A stretch of 64,000 bases of DNA from positions 26,683,501 through 26,747,500 of the forward strand of contig JASXTE010000016.1 of assembly GCA_030280995.1 (NCBI GenBank). Reading direction: 5' to 3'. Position 1 is the stretch's first letter. Each line of letters begins with the position of its first letter. The DNA comes from Hemileia vastatrix (taxonomy: Eukaryota > Basidiomycota > Pucciniomycetes > Pucciniales > Zaghouaniaceae). Below, one piece after another: positions 33,039-42,671 of this stretch. The notes below the pieces were generated by a model. The model was not told the DNA's origin, did no database searches, and was given only the letters and a program-made list of their open reading frames with translations. The translations under genes were made by a program, and so were the position numbers.

Positions 33039-33540
33039 TGTCAGTCCATCAAGACTTTAAACTGAAATCTGGTTTCTGTTAGTCCTCCAAGACTTTAAAC
33101 TGGCTGGTTTCAAGATTTTATCAAGACTATTCAACCAAGACTTTAAACTGAACACTGTGTTAGTCCCCCAAGACTTTAAACTGAGGATTGTTGTTGGTTT
33201 AGTCCCCCAAGACTTTAAACTGAGGGTTCTGAGCCCCACAAGACTATAAACTGAGGAATGAGTTTTGTTGTTCGAGTTGGTTTTGAAAGATTGGTGGAGG
33301 GTATCCACAGGGGGAGCCTCCGAATTTAGCAAAGGTAAGTTTGGGGGTAATTGATGGGCTGGCAGCTCTATTTACAATTACCCCAGAATGTTAGTTTTTT
33401 CTCTGTGTCTTAATGTGGTTGATCTCTGGTTCTGGGTTTATGATTTAGGTTTTTGAGTCCCCCAAGACTTTAAACTGAGGGTTTTTGAGTCCCCCAAGAC
33501 TATAAAATGAGGATGGTCCCCCAAGACTTAAGGCTGAGGG
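33039..33540 (+). repeat. Array of AGTC-loop-GACT-TTTAAACTG motifs
   Basis: About eight copies of a 24-base motif, typically AGTCCCCCAAGACT followed by TTTAAACTGAGG, at roughly 33040, 33080, 33135, 33163, 33199, 33231, 33455 and 33487. AGTC and GACT can pair across a six-base loop. Similar motifs occur at 2633, 2889, 3405-3775, 30313 and 30580. Spacing is irregular, so this is not a simple tandem satellite. Confidence 0.7.
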
Positions 33541-33598
33541 TTGTTTTGTGGTTACATCCTATAGAGGGTGTGGTCAATTTTTCTTTTCTGGATCAAAC

Positions 33599-34269
33599 TC
33601 AAGTACTAGTGGAATTACAGAGGGAATCAAGAGCTGAAATGAAGTGTTCAGAATTAGCCTTGAACTGGTGAATGAGGTGTCTTCTGTTCTCAATGTCCTG
33701 TGGATCTCTAGAAGGAGTGGATTGGAAGTAGTGAAGCAGAAGTTGTTTCTGTTGAGATGTGTGTTGTTGGAACTTGGCCTTGATAGTGGGCAAGTAGTTT
33801 GGCGTTGGTCGTGCAATGGATCTTACATTGTTATCATCACTATCAGAAGATGGAGGAACTGAGAAGTCATCAGTTTTAAAGTTGAAGGAAGAAATGAAAG
33901 TTCATTCCCATCAGATGGACCAGGGATGGTGGAACTAGTTGTTTTATGGGTTGTGGCACTCTTCTGGGAAGGGTGAAGCTTTTTGATTAATCTGGGTATC
34001 AGGATGGATGGCCTAGATCTTTTGGTGCTGGCAGAAGATGGACAAGGTTGAGGTGGAGATGAATCTGTTGCAGAAGATAATGGACCAGGTCTGTAGCAGG
34101 TCTTCTTTCTAGATTTGCAGACATTGCAGGACGTTCTGTATGGATGGACAGGTGGTGTCATAGTGCAGATTAGATTATTGTCAATGCAGTACTGGCAAGG
34201 ACCCATTTCAGAGGCAGATTTGGGAAGAAGGATGAACATGGTGGTTGGATGAAGAAAGAATGTGGACAT
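33599..34269 (-). CDS. Antisense Cys-finger protein A of family 1
   Basis: Starts MSTFFLHPTTMF at 34269, 19 bp outside the 3' LTR; an upstream Met at 34359 would lie within the LTR. The finger GPCQYCIDNNLICT ... TSCNVCKSRKKTC (34203-34090) has two CxxC pairs with a trailing Cys each, recalling a fungal Zn-Cys fold but not matching Zn2Cys6 spacing. Then a Pro/Ser stretch with KRSRPSI, and in a neighbouring frame FKTDDFSVPPSSDSDDNN, a helical region (TIKAKFQQHTSQQKQLLLHY, NRRHLIHQFKANSEHF) and a stop at 33599. The frame change near 33890 occurs at the same place in the copy at 4290, suggesting a real junction. The nearby LTR could supply an antisense promoter. Confidence 0.6.
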
Positions 34270-34287
34270 TCTCAATTGGAGGGAGGA

Positions 34288-35376
34288 TGTGGTCTTCCAA
34301 CATTGGCAGGGGCCTTTGTTGTGTGATTTGGCGCTGTTTGTGCATGTCTTAATTGACATCTGATAAGGAATTGGGTATTTTTCTGGTTTTATTCCGTGGA
34401 TATTGGGTCTGCGGATATGTGGGTACTATCATTGGATAGCCCTATTTTTTTTCTATATTTTATGTCTTGTAGACATTTTTCATTTTCTAAGTTTTAAGGG
34501 GTCATTTCCTCATTTTTTATATATAAAAGATTGCTGTTTAATTTTGTTTTTTTTGTTTTACGGGCTAACCTTAAGTCTTAGGGTTAAGTGCTTAGTACCC
34601 TTTGATAGAGCTAATTTTTCTCTATATTTTATGTCTCAATGTTTTTATAGTGAAATTCAGTGTTTTAAAGGTTTTAGTAGTTGAAGCTAATTTTTCTTAG
34701 ATTAGTTGTTTTTATTAGTTTTCTGGCTTCAGGGAGGCCGGGCCGCTTCAGGCGGCACCTCCAACGTCGGGCGGCCTGCCCGCCTCTGTTTTAGAAGGTT
34801 GTGGAGCGCTTCTGGAGGGTTTTTATTCAATTTGGCGGGTACAGGTGCCAGATTTGTGGGTGTGCATGGGCTCTTTGATAGTGGTCTGTGTGTACATAGT
34901 GAATAAGACAGTTTGGGGCAACCTTAATCATCATACAACCATCCGGAGGTGATATCATTGTTCCTCACTCAGTTTTCACTGTTTTCTGGCCACAATTGGC
35001 TGTGTTTGTTTCAAGTGAGTTCTTCATTTAAATTAACCTTGGCAACTGTTTTCTCTGTTATATTCTTGCAAGCTATAGCAAGTATTATTGCTGTCTCTGG
35101 TGTGGATTTGCAGTCTACATCAAGTATCTTTGCTGTCTCTGGTGTGGACATTGTTCTACATTTCAGTTCTTTGGTCTGGTAGTCTATCTGGGGACTACTT
35201 TCTTGGCTCATCAAGCAGTCAAGTGTGTTGAAAAAGGCGTTTAGCAAAACAGGAACCAACTTACTTTAGCAAGTAAATCTCACTCTATTTTTCAAAAGTG
35301 ACAGGGGATTTTCTCTCTGGTTTTTCTCCAACTCCCTTGGTCAAGGCCTATAGCTAGTACTATAGGATTTTTTACA
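34288..35376 (+). repeat. Family 1 3' LTR
   Basis: Starts TGTGGTCTTCCAACA, ends TTTTTTACA, same structure as 22285-23417 but with one fewer copy of the 44-bp unit. GCGTT follows at 35377, opposite GCTT before the 5' LTR. Differences from the 5' LTR are limited, so insertion is younger than that of chromovirus copy A. Confidence 0.9.
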
Positions 35377-35415
35377 GCGTTAGTGCCAGAAGTGGAAGAC
35401 TGGGCAAAGAGGCGC

Positions 35416-36756
35416 TGTGGTATGCGCCTCGCAGGAAGCATTATTTTAGACCAATCAGCGCGCGTAGTCCAGGAATAACAAAGGGGAGTTAGCGCAGCAG
35501 GAAATTTAAAAATATAATATGTATTTGTGTGTTTCAAGGAACAAAAGAAATGGAAGCGTGGGAAAAGATTAAGGGTCTGTGCGCTCGGATTTTGCAGCAA
35601 GATGTGCCGCACAATAGGGAATTTTGTATTATTAGCTTAGGACTATTACACGCTAAACAATATGTATTTGGGCTTTCCAAAAAGTATGTGTTACGCATTA
35701 AGAAGAAAGTCATGGATTAAGGACGACTCAAGTGCATGGTATGCTGTACCGCAGCCAGTTGGGAAACTTACTGAGACAAGTAATGAAGAAGGCTAACTAG
35801 TTAAGCGAGCTTTCAGAACTATGAACCTAGTATTAAAGCAAAGAGAGTGGGGACTCAATCGTAAAACTACCCAAGAGTTAAGGCAACTAGACGCAGCGTT
35901 AGGATAAGTCATACCTGGAACTAGCGCTGAAACAAAACAAGGTATAGTTAAAAGCGCATATGTGGAGAATCAGTGAAACAAGTTAATACTAGTGTTAGTA
36001 ATTATAGGGTCTGATTTAGGCGCTGTAGTTGTTGCAAGCAGTGTAAGTAGCATACTAATAAATTAGTTATTGTTTTACTTATGTGGCGCTAGAGTCAGCG
36101 CTGGAGATCCATTAGGGAACTGTGTCTTGAGCGCTGGAAGAATATAAAAGGAGGACTATTAGGTAGGGACAAAGAGAGAGGACTGGTCGATCTATCTATT
36201 TGGTTAATAAAATAAGAAAAATTGCATTATTTGTCATTTTAAAAAGCAGATCATAGAAAAATCAATATAGAGATATACGTGTAGCTATAGTCATAGTACC
36301 CAGTATAAGATATTAGATCTTTTTGTGATTAATTGTTTGAGAGAATATTAAAAGGTATTTTCTGAGTCTTTTAGAGTTTGTGCGTCTGTGTGTATATTTC
36401 ATATAGTATAGTGAAAGAGTGCAGCATAGAGAGAATATATAGATTCAGTGGGATTAACTATTATTAGAGATATTTTATTACTATAATAAGGCATATTCAA
36501 AGAGAGCGCTTCAAGAGAGAGTAGCTGTAGATAATAGTGCTTGTTAAGAATAGAAATATCCAGATAGTAATACTTGTTTTTTTTCCTTATCTTTAACTCA
36601 TCTCAACTTATAAACTTTCTAGTCAAATATTAGTGTTACACATTATTACACTGTCTTTAAAAATAAGAGTGGCAGGAGCTTCTTTTTATAAATTAAAAAG
36701 GAGAACCAACCCATCTCGCATTGTGTCTACTGCTTAGTACTTTAGAACAGTCTACA
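35416..36756 (+). repeat. Solo family 2 LTR inside family 2 gag
   Basis: Starts TGTGGTATGCGCC and ends AGTCTACA; aligns with 20198-21527. It is flanked by GCGC and GTGC, a 4-bp TSD with one difference. No primer-binding site follows; instead capsid-like codons continue directly (LDNKVKLVKKRDGN), in frame with the codons before it (EVEDWAKRR). It is therefore a solo LTR inserted into another family 2 element rather than that element's own LTR. Confidence 0.7.
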
Positions 36757-38509
36757 GTGCTTGGATAACAAAGTGAAGTTAGTCAAGAAAAGGGATGGTA
36801 ATTATAAGTACCCTGGATTAGAGGAAGTAGAGACAGAAGTGGAAGCTGAAAGGAAGTTGTGTCGATCTGAGTGTTGCGCAGTTAGAGTTGCTTTGGATAA
36901 TAAGGAAGTGGACAAGTATGTGCCTGATGTTTGATTGTCTCCTCAGGTGTTGCCTCCTAAAGCTAAATTTTTAACTAAAGAGCAGTCAGATTCTTTTATG
37001 GCTAGGATTGACAAATTGGAGAAAAAAATAATTGAAGCAGCAAAAGCAAAGGAGGTTTTTAGGCCCAAGAGTTCTTCCCAACTGTTGCGCTTTTCTACCA
37101 TGGTATGTTACTATTGTAATAAAGAAGGGCATACTAGGATGAGATACAATGCTCTTCAAAAGGATAAAGAAGTGAGGGTAGTTTAAGAATATGAAACTAC
37201 GCTTATGTTGGAAAATGGAACTAAGCTTGTTAAAGACAAGGATTGAGGGATGCGAGCCATGTTCATGGATTATAGTAATAAGAAGTCTATGCAGGGCAAG
37301 GAGCCTGAAGCTAATGAGAAAGGCAAGGATGTGAAATCATTTAATTTTGCAGTTACTTGTGCAGTGTTGGATTTTAAAGTTAAAGAAGGAGCAGTTTCAG
37401 CGCCACTTACTGCAGCGCACCTGGAGATTTTTTCAGCAAAACACAAGAAAGTAGCCCCACCAAAAATTTGTAGGCCAAGAAGAGCTGGTGCTAGGTATGC
37501 AAATCCAGAGGATATGGAGGAAGTAGGGTATACTACAAGAGAAAATACACCTGCGTCTATGGAAGATGTTGAGATAGAAGGTATGGAACCTGGTGGGTAT
37601 GGTCTTGATCATCAGGGAGAAGAGCAACCTGTGACAATGGAGGAGCCAGAGGTAGTACAGAAAAGTGGGGTAACTGCTGAAGGAATTCCAGGAGAAAGAC
37701 ATAATACTCCAAAGAACCCACCTGGAAGAGAAAAAGATGGTGCAAAGGTGGTGAAACCTAAATGGAAAATGCAGTTCCTAGTTCACTCTGATTTTCCTAA
37801 GTCAGGTGAGGATTTAGTTACGCAATGTTTAAAAACTAGGGTTTCAGTTCCATTGGGGATTCTGACAGCAGTAGTGCCAGATGTAGCAAACAGAATCGTG
37901 GATAAGTTCAGGAAGCAAAGGATTTCTAATTGTGCTAAATTTGATGTAGGAGAGCAGTCATTTAAGCCATTTTTCGGATTGCCTAGGGCACCACATTATG
38001 AAGTTCCCTTAGGGTATTTGAAAATCACTGTAAATGGTAAGAAGATTAGAGCGTTAGTGGATACAGGTTCACAAGTCAATGTGGTTTCAGCAGATGATGC
38101 TGTGGAGCTAGGTCTTCCTGAAAAAGACAGTGATGGCACTGTTGTAGGAATTGGTAGAGGTAGGTTGCCAATTATAGGTGTAGCAGAGTATGTATGCACT
38201 AGATTTGCAGGAGCAACAAGAGATATTCATTTTTATGTTCCAATGGGTGTAGTTAAACCAGTTTTAGGCACACAATTTTTAACGGATTATTCTGCAACTA
38301 TTTATTAATGTTTGAATAAGACTATTGGAATAAGAATTATGGGTGATTATGGTATTCCAGTTACAGCAGTCTTAGTAGCATCTAAGGATGGTGGCTGGGA
38401 AACTAAGTAATCTGGAGCTGTGAGATTGGAGAAAAAAAGAGAGATTTATGAGAAAGTCTCAGAGGATGAAATGGGGCAACCACCAGAAAGGCTCCAAAAT
38501 TTTCATTAG
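36757..38509 (+). pseudogene. Family 2 gag C-terminal part and protease
   Basis: Continues the gag from 22284/35377. It includes KYPGLEEVETEVEAERKL, a coiled-coil IDKLEKKIIEAAKAKE, a knuckle CYYCNKEGHTRMRY (37107) in which the last Cys is Tyr, an acidic linker, and a retropepsin with ALVDTGSQVNVVS (38051) and VLGTQFLTDY. Stops at 36932, 37183, 37244, 38306 and 38408 interrupt it. The natural 0-frame end is the TAG at 38507, two codons after the slippery heptamer. Confidence 0.8.
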
Positions 38510-38565
38510 GGGCTGGCATTTTAGGTGTTACTATCTCCCAGGATGAAAGAAACCGGGATAGTGAC
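38497..38565 (+). promoter_or_regulatory. Predicted -1 ribosomal frameshift signal, family 2
   Basis: CAA AAT TTT CAT TAG contains the heptamer A AAT TTT (38497-38503) in register, then a stop. GTTACTATC (38527-38535) pairs with GATAGTGAC (38557-38565) with one G-U. The loop CCCAGGATGAAAGAAACC resembles the family 1 loop CCCAAGATGCGGAAATCC while the stems differ, which is covariation. The -1 frame leads to RT, although this copy has a stop in it at 38633. Confidence 0.6.
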
Positions 38566-40988
38566 CAGTCAGTCCAACAAGAGGGGATACATAAAGTGGT
38601 ACTTCTTAGGTGTCTTGGTAATACCACAGTATAATGTATTATACCTAGGTATTTTTATTTCTTTATTTATGGATTTTGTTATACTTATTTTAAAAAGAAA
38701 AGACAAAAACAGGATTTAGGTATAACCCTTAGTTATATTAGAAAGGGTTTGATTTTAAGTAATGAAGGAAGCAGCAAGCACTTTTTTGCGTCAAAGTATA
38801 AACCAGTAGCTTTCAAGGTTAAGCCAGTAAATGTACCAATTCTGGATTTGAACCCTGCTTTTCTGAGGCTGGCACTGTCTAGAAATCCTTATGATACTCC
38901 TTTAACAAATTTTACACCTAAACTTACACCTACTAGTAGAGTCACAATGGAAAGGCTTCAGATGGTTAATTTTGGACCAGAGGATTGGTTATTTAAGGAA
39001 GAAAAGAAGTTCTGGTTCCATGTTATGGTTCTTAGGGAGAAGGCTATTGCATTTTCTGAAGAGGAAAGAGTTTTGTTGAAACACTCTTATGGTAAGCCTT
39101 ATATTGTTCCATTTATACCTCATGCATTATGGCAGAAGAAAGCTTTTCCAATACCAGCAGCTATAAGAGTAGAGTATACGGAATTAATTAGTGAAAGGTT
39201 AAGTTCTGGCTTGTATGAACAGTCTATGGCTATTTATTCAAGTGCAGGGTTTTGTGTTGTGAAGCACTGTGGTAAATTGAGGGCTGTTCATAATCTTAGA
39301 AGGATGAAAAAGGTTAGGGTAAAGGATGCAGGAATGCCACCAACACCAGAAGAGTTTGTAGATTCTTTTGCAGTGCACGCATTTTATGGATAAGGTGATA
39401 TCATGGGAGGATATGATGATTGTGAGTTGGATGTCTCATCCAGGCCCATGACTACCTTTGAAACACGACTGGGATGTTTCAGTTTGACAAGGTTACCACA
39501 AGGCGCAACAAATTCTGTGGCAGTATACCTAGCGTAGATGATGTGGAAACTGCAGGACAAAATTTCAGAGCATGTGGAAATTTTCATTGATGATGGGGGT
39601 ATAAAAGGACCAGCCAGTGACTTTGATGGGGAAGTGTTAGAGGAGAATCAGTATATTAGAAGGTTTGTTTGGGAATATGCAATTACCCTGGAGAGAGTGC
39701 TTTATAGGATATAGGAGGCAGGATTAACAATCTCTGGATCCAAGTTTGCTTTTTGTATTCCAGCGCTAGATATTGTGGGAGATGTGGTATGCAATGAAGG
39801 TAGGATCATTTCTGAAAAGCAGAATAATTAGGTGCTTACATGGCCAAGACCAAGAAATACTATGAAAGTTTGAGGGTTTTTAGGAATTTTTACATATGTA
39901 AGAATTTTTATTTGATATTTTGCTTTGCTGTCTTCACCTTTAAGGCACTTAATGAGGAAAGATGTTGTATGGGATTGGATGGAGGAATTTGATGAGTCAT
40001 TCAAGTTATTAAAAATTATTGTAGGAAAAGATTGGAATATGGACCAGGCGCTGGTAAAATTTCTCTAGCAGTGGATTCTAGTGTGTATGCAGTAGGCTTA
40101 TTTTTGATGCAGGAGGATGAGGAAGGTAATGACAGACCTGTCCTTTATGAATCTACTGCTTTTACTAAAGTGAAGTCTAGGTACTCTCAATCTAAGCTGG
40201 ATTTATGCAGAGTAGCAAAAATGCTTAAGAAGCTACATTGGATGCTTTGAGGGCAACATTTTGAGTTGCAGGTTGATGCTCTATCGTTGGTGCAAATGAT
40301 TAGTAGCTTGAGTTTAGCAGATGCGTTCATGACTAGGTGGGTGGCTCAGATTAATTTATTTTCTTCTGACTTAGTGCGTAAGCCAGGGAAGTCTTTCACG
40401 ATGCCAGATTTGTTATCTATAAGGCTGTTGTGTAAAGAAGACTCGGAAGCCAAGGAATTCAAAGAAGACAAAAGATTGGTAAGAGGAATAGATTATTTTT
40501 ATGAAGGATTTGATAGGGGCATCCGCAAAGACAATAAACTAGTAACATTCAAGGGAGTCCGCAAAGATGATAGACTAGATGATTATGAGATGAAGGATGT
40601 TTGTAGTAAAGGTAGTCTGCAACTGGGTTTAGGGAATAATGAAGTTAATGAAGTGACAAGGAGTGTGCTGGACAAGACAGTGGAGGAATCAGATGACAAA
40701 GATGACTCAAGTGGAAGTCAAGATAGTAATACTCATCCAGAGAATGGGGAGTATTTTGAAAATAATGCATCTGCTGATGTGGAAGCAGAATTGTTAAGGT
40801 TATATTTGGATGGTAATAGTCAACCAGATTTTTGTGATGAAAAGGTTTGGCGCAATATCAAAAAGCATGCTAAAAGCTATTTTATAAAAGATGGGAAATT
40901 ATGTAGGAATCAGTCTTTTTTTCCTCAGTTAGTCATTCAAACAAGAGAAAGGAATGAGAAAATACTCAGGGAGTTGAATGAGAATTTA
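38566..40988 (+). pseudogene. Family 2 pol, RT and RNase H part
   Basis: RT from about 38800: VTMERLQMVNFGPEDWLF, SAGFCVVKHCGKLRAVHNLR, GDIMGGYDDCELD, RLPQGATNS and FIDDGG as catalytic box (39584), homologous to family 1 throughout. RNase H starts AVDSSVYAVGLFLMQ (40070). It ends ERNEKILRELNEN at 40988, where the chromovirus copy C is inserted; integrase resumes at 50065. Many stops (39391, 39536, 39712, 39829, 39871, 39913, 40248) make it dead. Confidence 0.85.
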
Positions 40989-42164
40989 TTTCAGCCTAGA
41001 TATCTCTAGAACTGAGTATTTTTTATGCTTAAAATAAGATAATGTTAAGTACATTAAGCTTATATCTTAAAAATAAGGTTAAAACACTTATATATATGAT
41101 TATAATACATATATATATAATTGTTACACTATTATATAACTTATAGTAGTTTAAATAGCTTATCCACGGCCTAATAGTACTTATTAAGGTGTTAATGGAG
41201 TCATAATATACTTATTTTAAGTGATATTAAGTAATTATTGACATACATAGGCTTATATGTATACATAAATCTCATATTCAGTGAAATATGCAGTATATTG
41301 TGTATATTTAAGTCTATAAGTGGGTTTTAACCTCTTAATAGCCTATAAAATTTGTTTTTCCGCTTATTTTAGGTCATATGGACGTAATCAGTGGATTCAC
41401 AATGCCTATTGAAGCATATATACCTATTTCAGGTGCATATACTCAGTTTGGACAACTTAATCTGCTTCCTTCAATGGATATTCACGGATTTAAGGGTTGG
41501 GAGGTCATTGCTGGGTTAATATGGATTCTTGGGGATGTGATTGGGGGCTTGGAAATTTAATTTGTTTCCTTTATATACTTTGGGTTTTATTTTATTTCTT
41601 TTGGATGAGTTGTTTTACTTGTTTCTTTATGGTATCCGCTTTTATCTGGATTTTCTATTTATGGTATGGGTCTGTGTTATCATTAATTGTGATGGAGGGT
41701 CCTTACTGGAGGTCTGGGTGTTGAGTCTTCTTGAAGTGGATGCCATGGGGAGGTGATGGGCCCTCAAAGTGCTGTAATTTCTGGGGATAGCAGTGACATT
41801 ATCTGGATTGAAGGTCTGTGCACTCCAGTGGATTTTAATATAAGTAAGGAGGGATTTGACAGGTTATTGATCATTACTTACTTACTAAAATTCAATCAAA
41901 CACTTAAAAACAATTATTATAATTTATAAATATATTATAAAGCCTTTATAAACTGATATTAGCATTATATAAGCTATAATTATATTCTATTTATCTATTT
42001 TTCACCACTAGGAAGCATTTAAATCCAAGTATTGTGAGTTTTATTTGAGTATAACTATTTTATTAGTCTTCCCCTGAGGTTTAATCAATAAATCATATAT
42101 AAGTAAGTAGTAGGACTATTAATATTAATTATTAAATCATACTTATATACTAGATACACTGACA
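40989..42164 (+). repeat. Family 3 5' LTR (copy C)
   Basis: First two bases mutated (TTTCAGCC for TGTCAGCC), ends CACTGACA. Internal sequence begins ATTGGGGGTC. Contains the conserved short frame MDVISGFTMPIEAYIPISGA at 41378-41560. Confidence 0.9.
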
Positions 42165-42671
42165 ATTGGGGGTCTTTCTTGATTATTATTGATTTTTTAG
42201 TATAAGTCTTAGGATGTGATTTTTACTTTATTATAGCACAAACAAACCAAATATTTGGGTCTTCTACACATTAGTGGGTCATCATATCTCAGTGATTGCA
42301 GAAAAGAACCATTATAATAATTTTACTAATTTTTTATAATAAAAATTAGGTATTTACAGTAGTAACTGTACCCAATATAAACCCAATTTCACTTGGTATT
42401 TGGTCACCAATATAACACCCAATTTAATTGGTATTTGGTTAAAGCTTGGTAAGATATTTATTCACCCTTATACAGGTCTAGTTAAACTTATTATTTTTTT
42501 TGTAACAGATTTTTTAGAATTTTTCTTATATTTTATTTAAATAAATAAAGATATAAATTCAGGGAAGCTCCAGTGCTTTTTATTATTAATAATATTGCTA
42601 ATACTTATGTCTACTAATTACCAAATAGGTTTTTTTTTCTGCAGATGTAAAATATTTTTATTCTTATCAAT

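Larger units (their letters stand above)
30061..34287 (+). other. Family 1 3' region between integrase and 3' LTR
   Basis: In the gag-pol direction it has no coding capacity. It begins with ACTCCGCAATGAGGATAAACT (30070), has three copies of a GGGGTAACTG hairpin module (30160-30250, 30420-30515, 33298-33390), two copies of a double hairpin (30884-30952, 31080-31149), an array of hairpin-TTTAAACTG motifs (33039-33540), a poly(T)/poly(A) low-complexity stretch (30960-31330) and two antisense genes. A purine tract GGAGGGAGGA ends it at 34287. Confidence 0.75.
22285..35376 (+). mobile_element. Complete family 1 Ty3 retrotransposon, 13.1 kb
   Basis: LTRs at 22285-23417 and 34288-35376; primer-binding site at 23422; gag-PR, then RT-RH-IN in the -1 frame, then a 4.2-kb 3' region with RNA-like hairpins and two antisense genes. 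The flanks GCTT and GCGT are consistent with a 4-bp TSD with one mismatch, and deleting the element rejoins the family 2 gag frame. Its length is more than double that of typical Ty3 elements, mainly because of the 3' region. Stops in gag and pol make this copy defective. Confidence 0.85.

Noticed and set aside
33039..33540. CRISPR-like array from regularly repeated 24-base motifs
   Set aside because: Spacing and sequence are irregular, the host is eukaryotic, and the motif also occurs singly elsewhere in the elements.
35416..38509. Reading 35416-36756 as the true 5' LTR of the downstream gag-pol
   Set aside because: No primer-binding site or leader follows it, and flanking codons join in frame with gag pieces upstream, so it is a solo LTR insertion.
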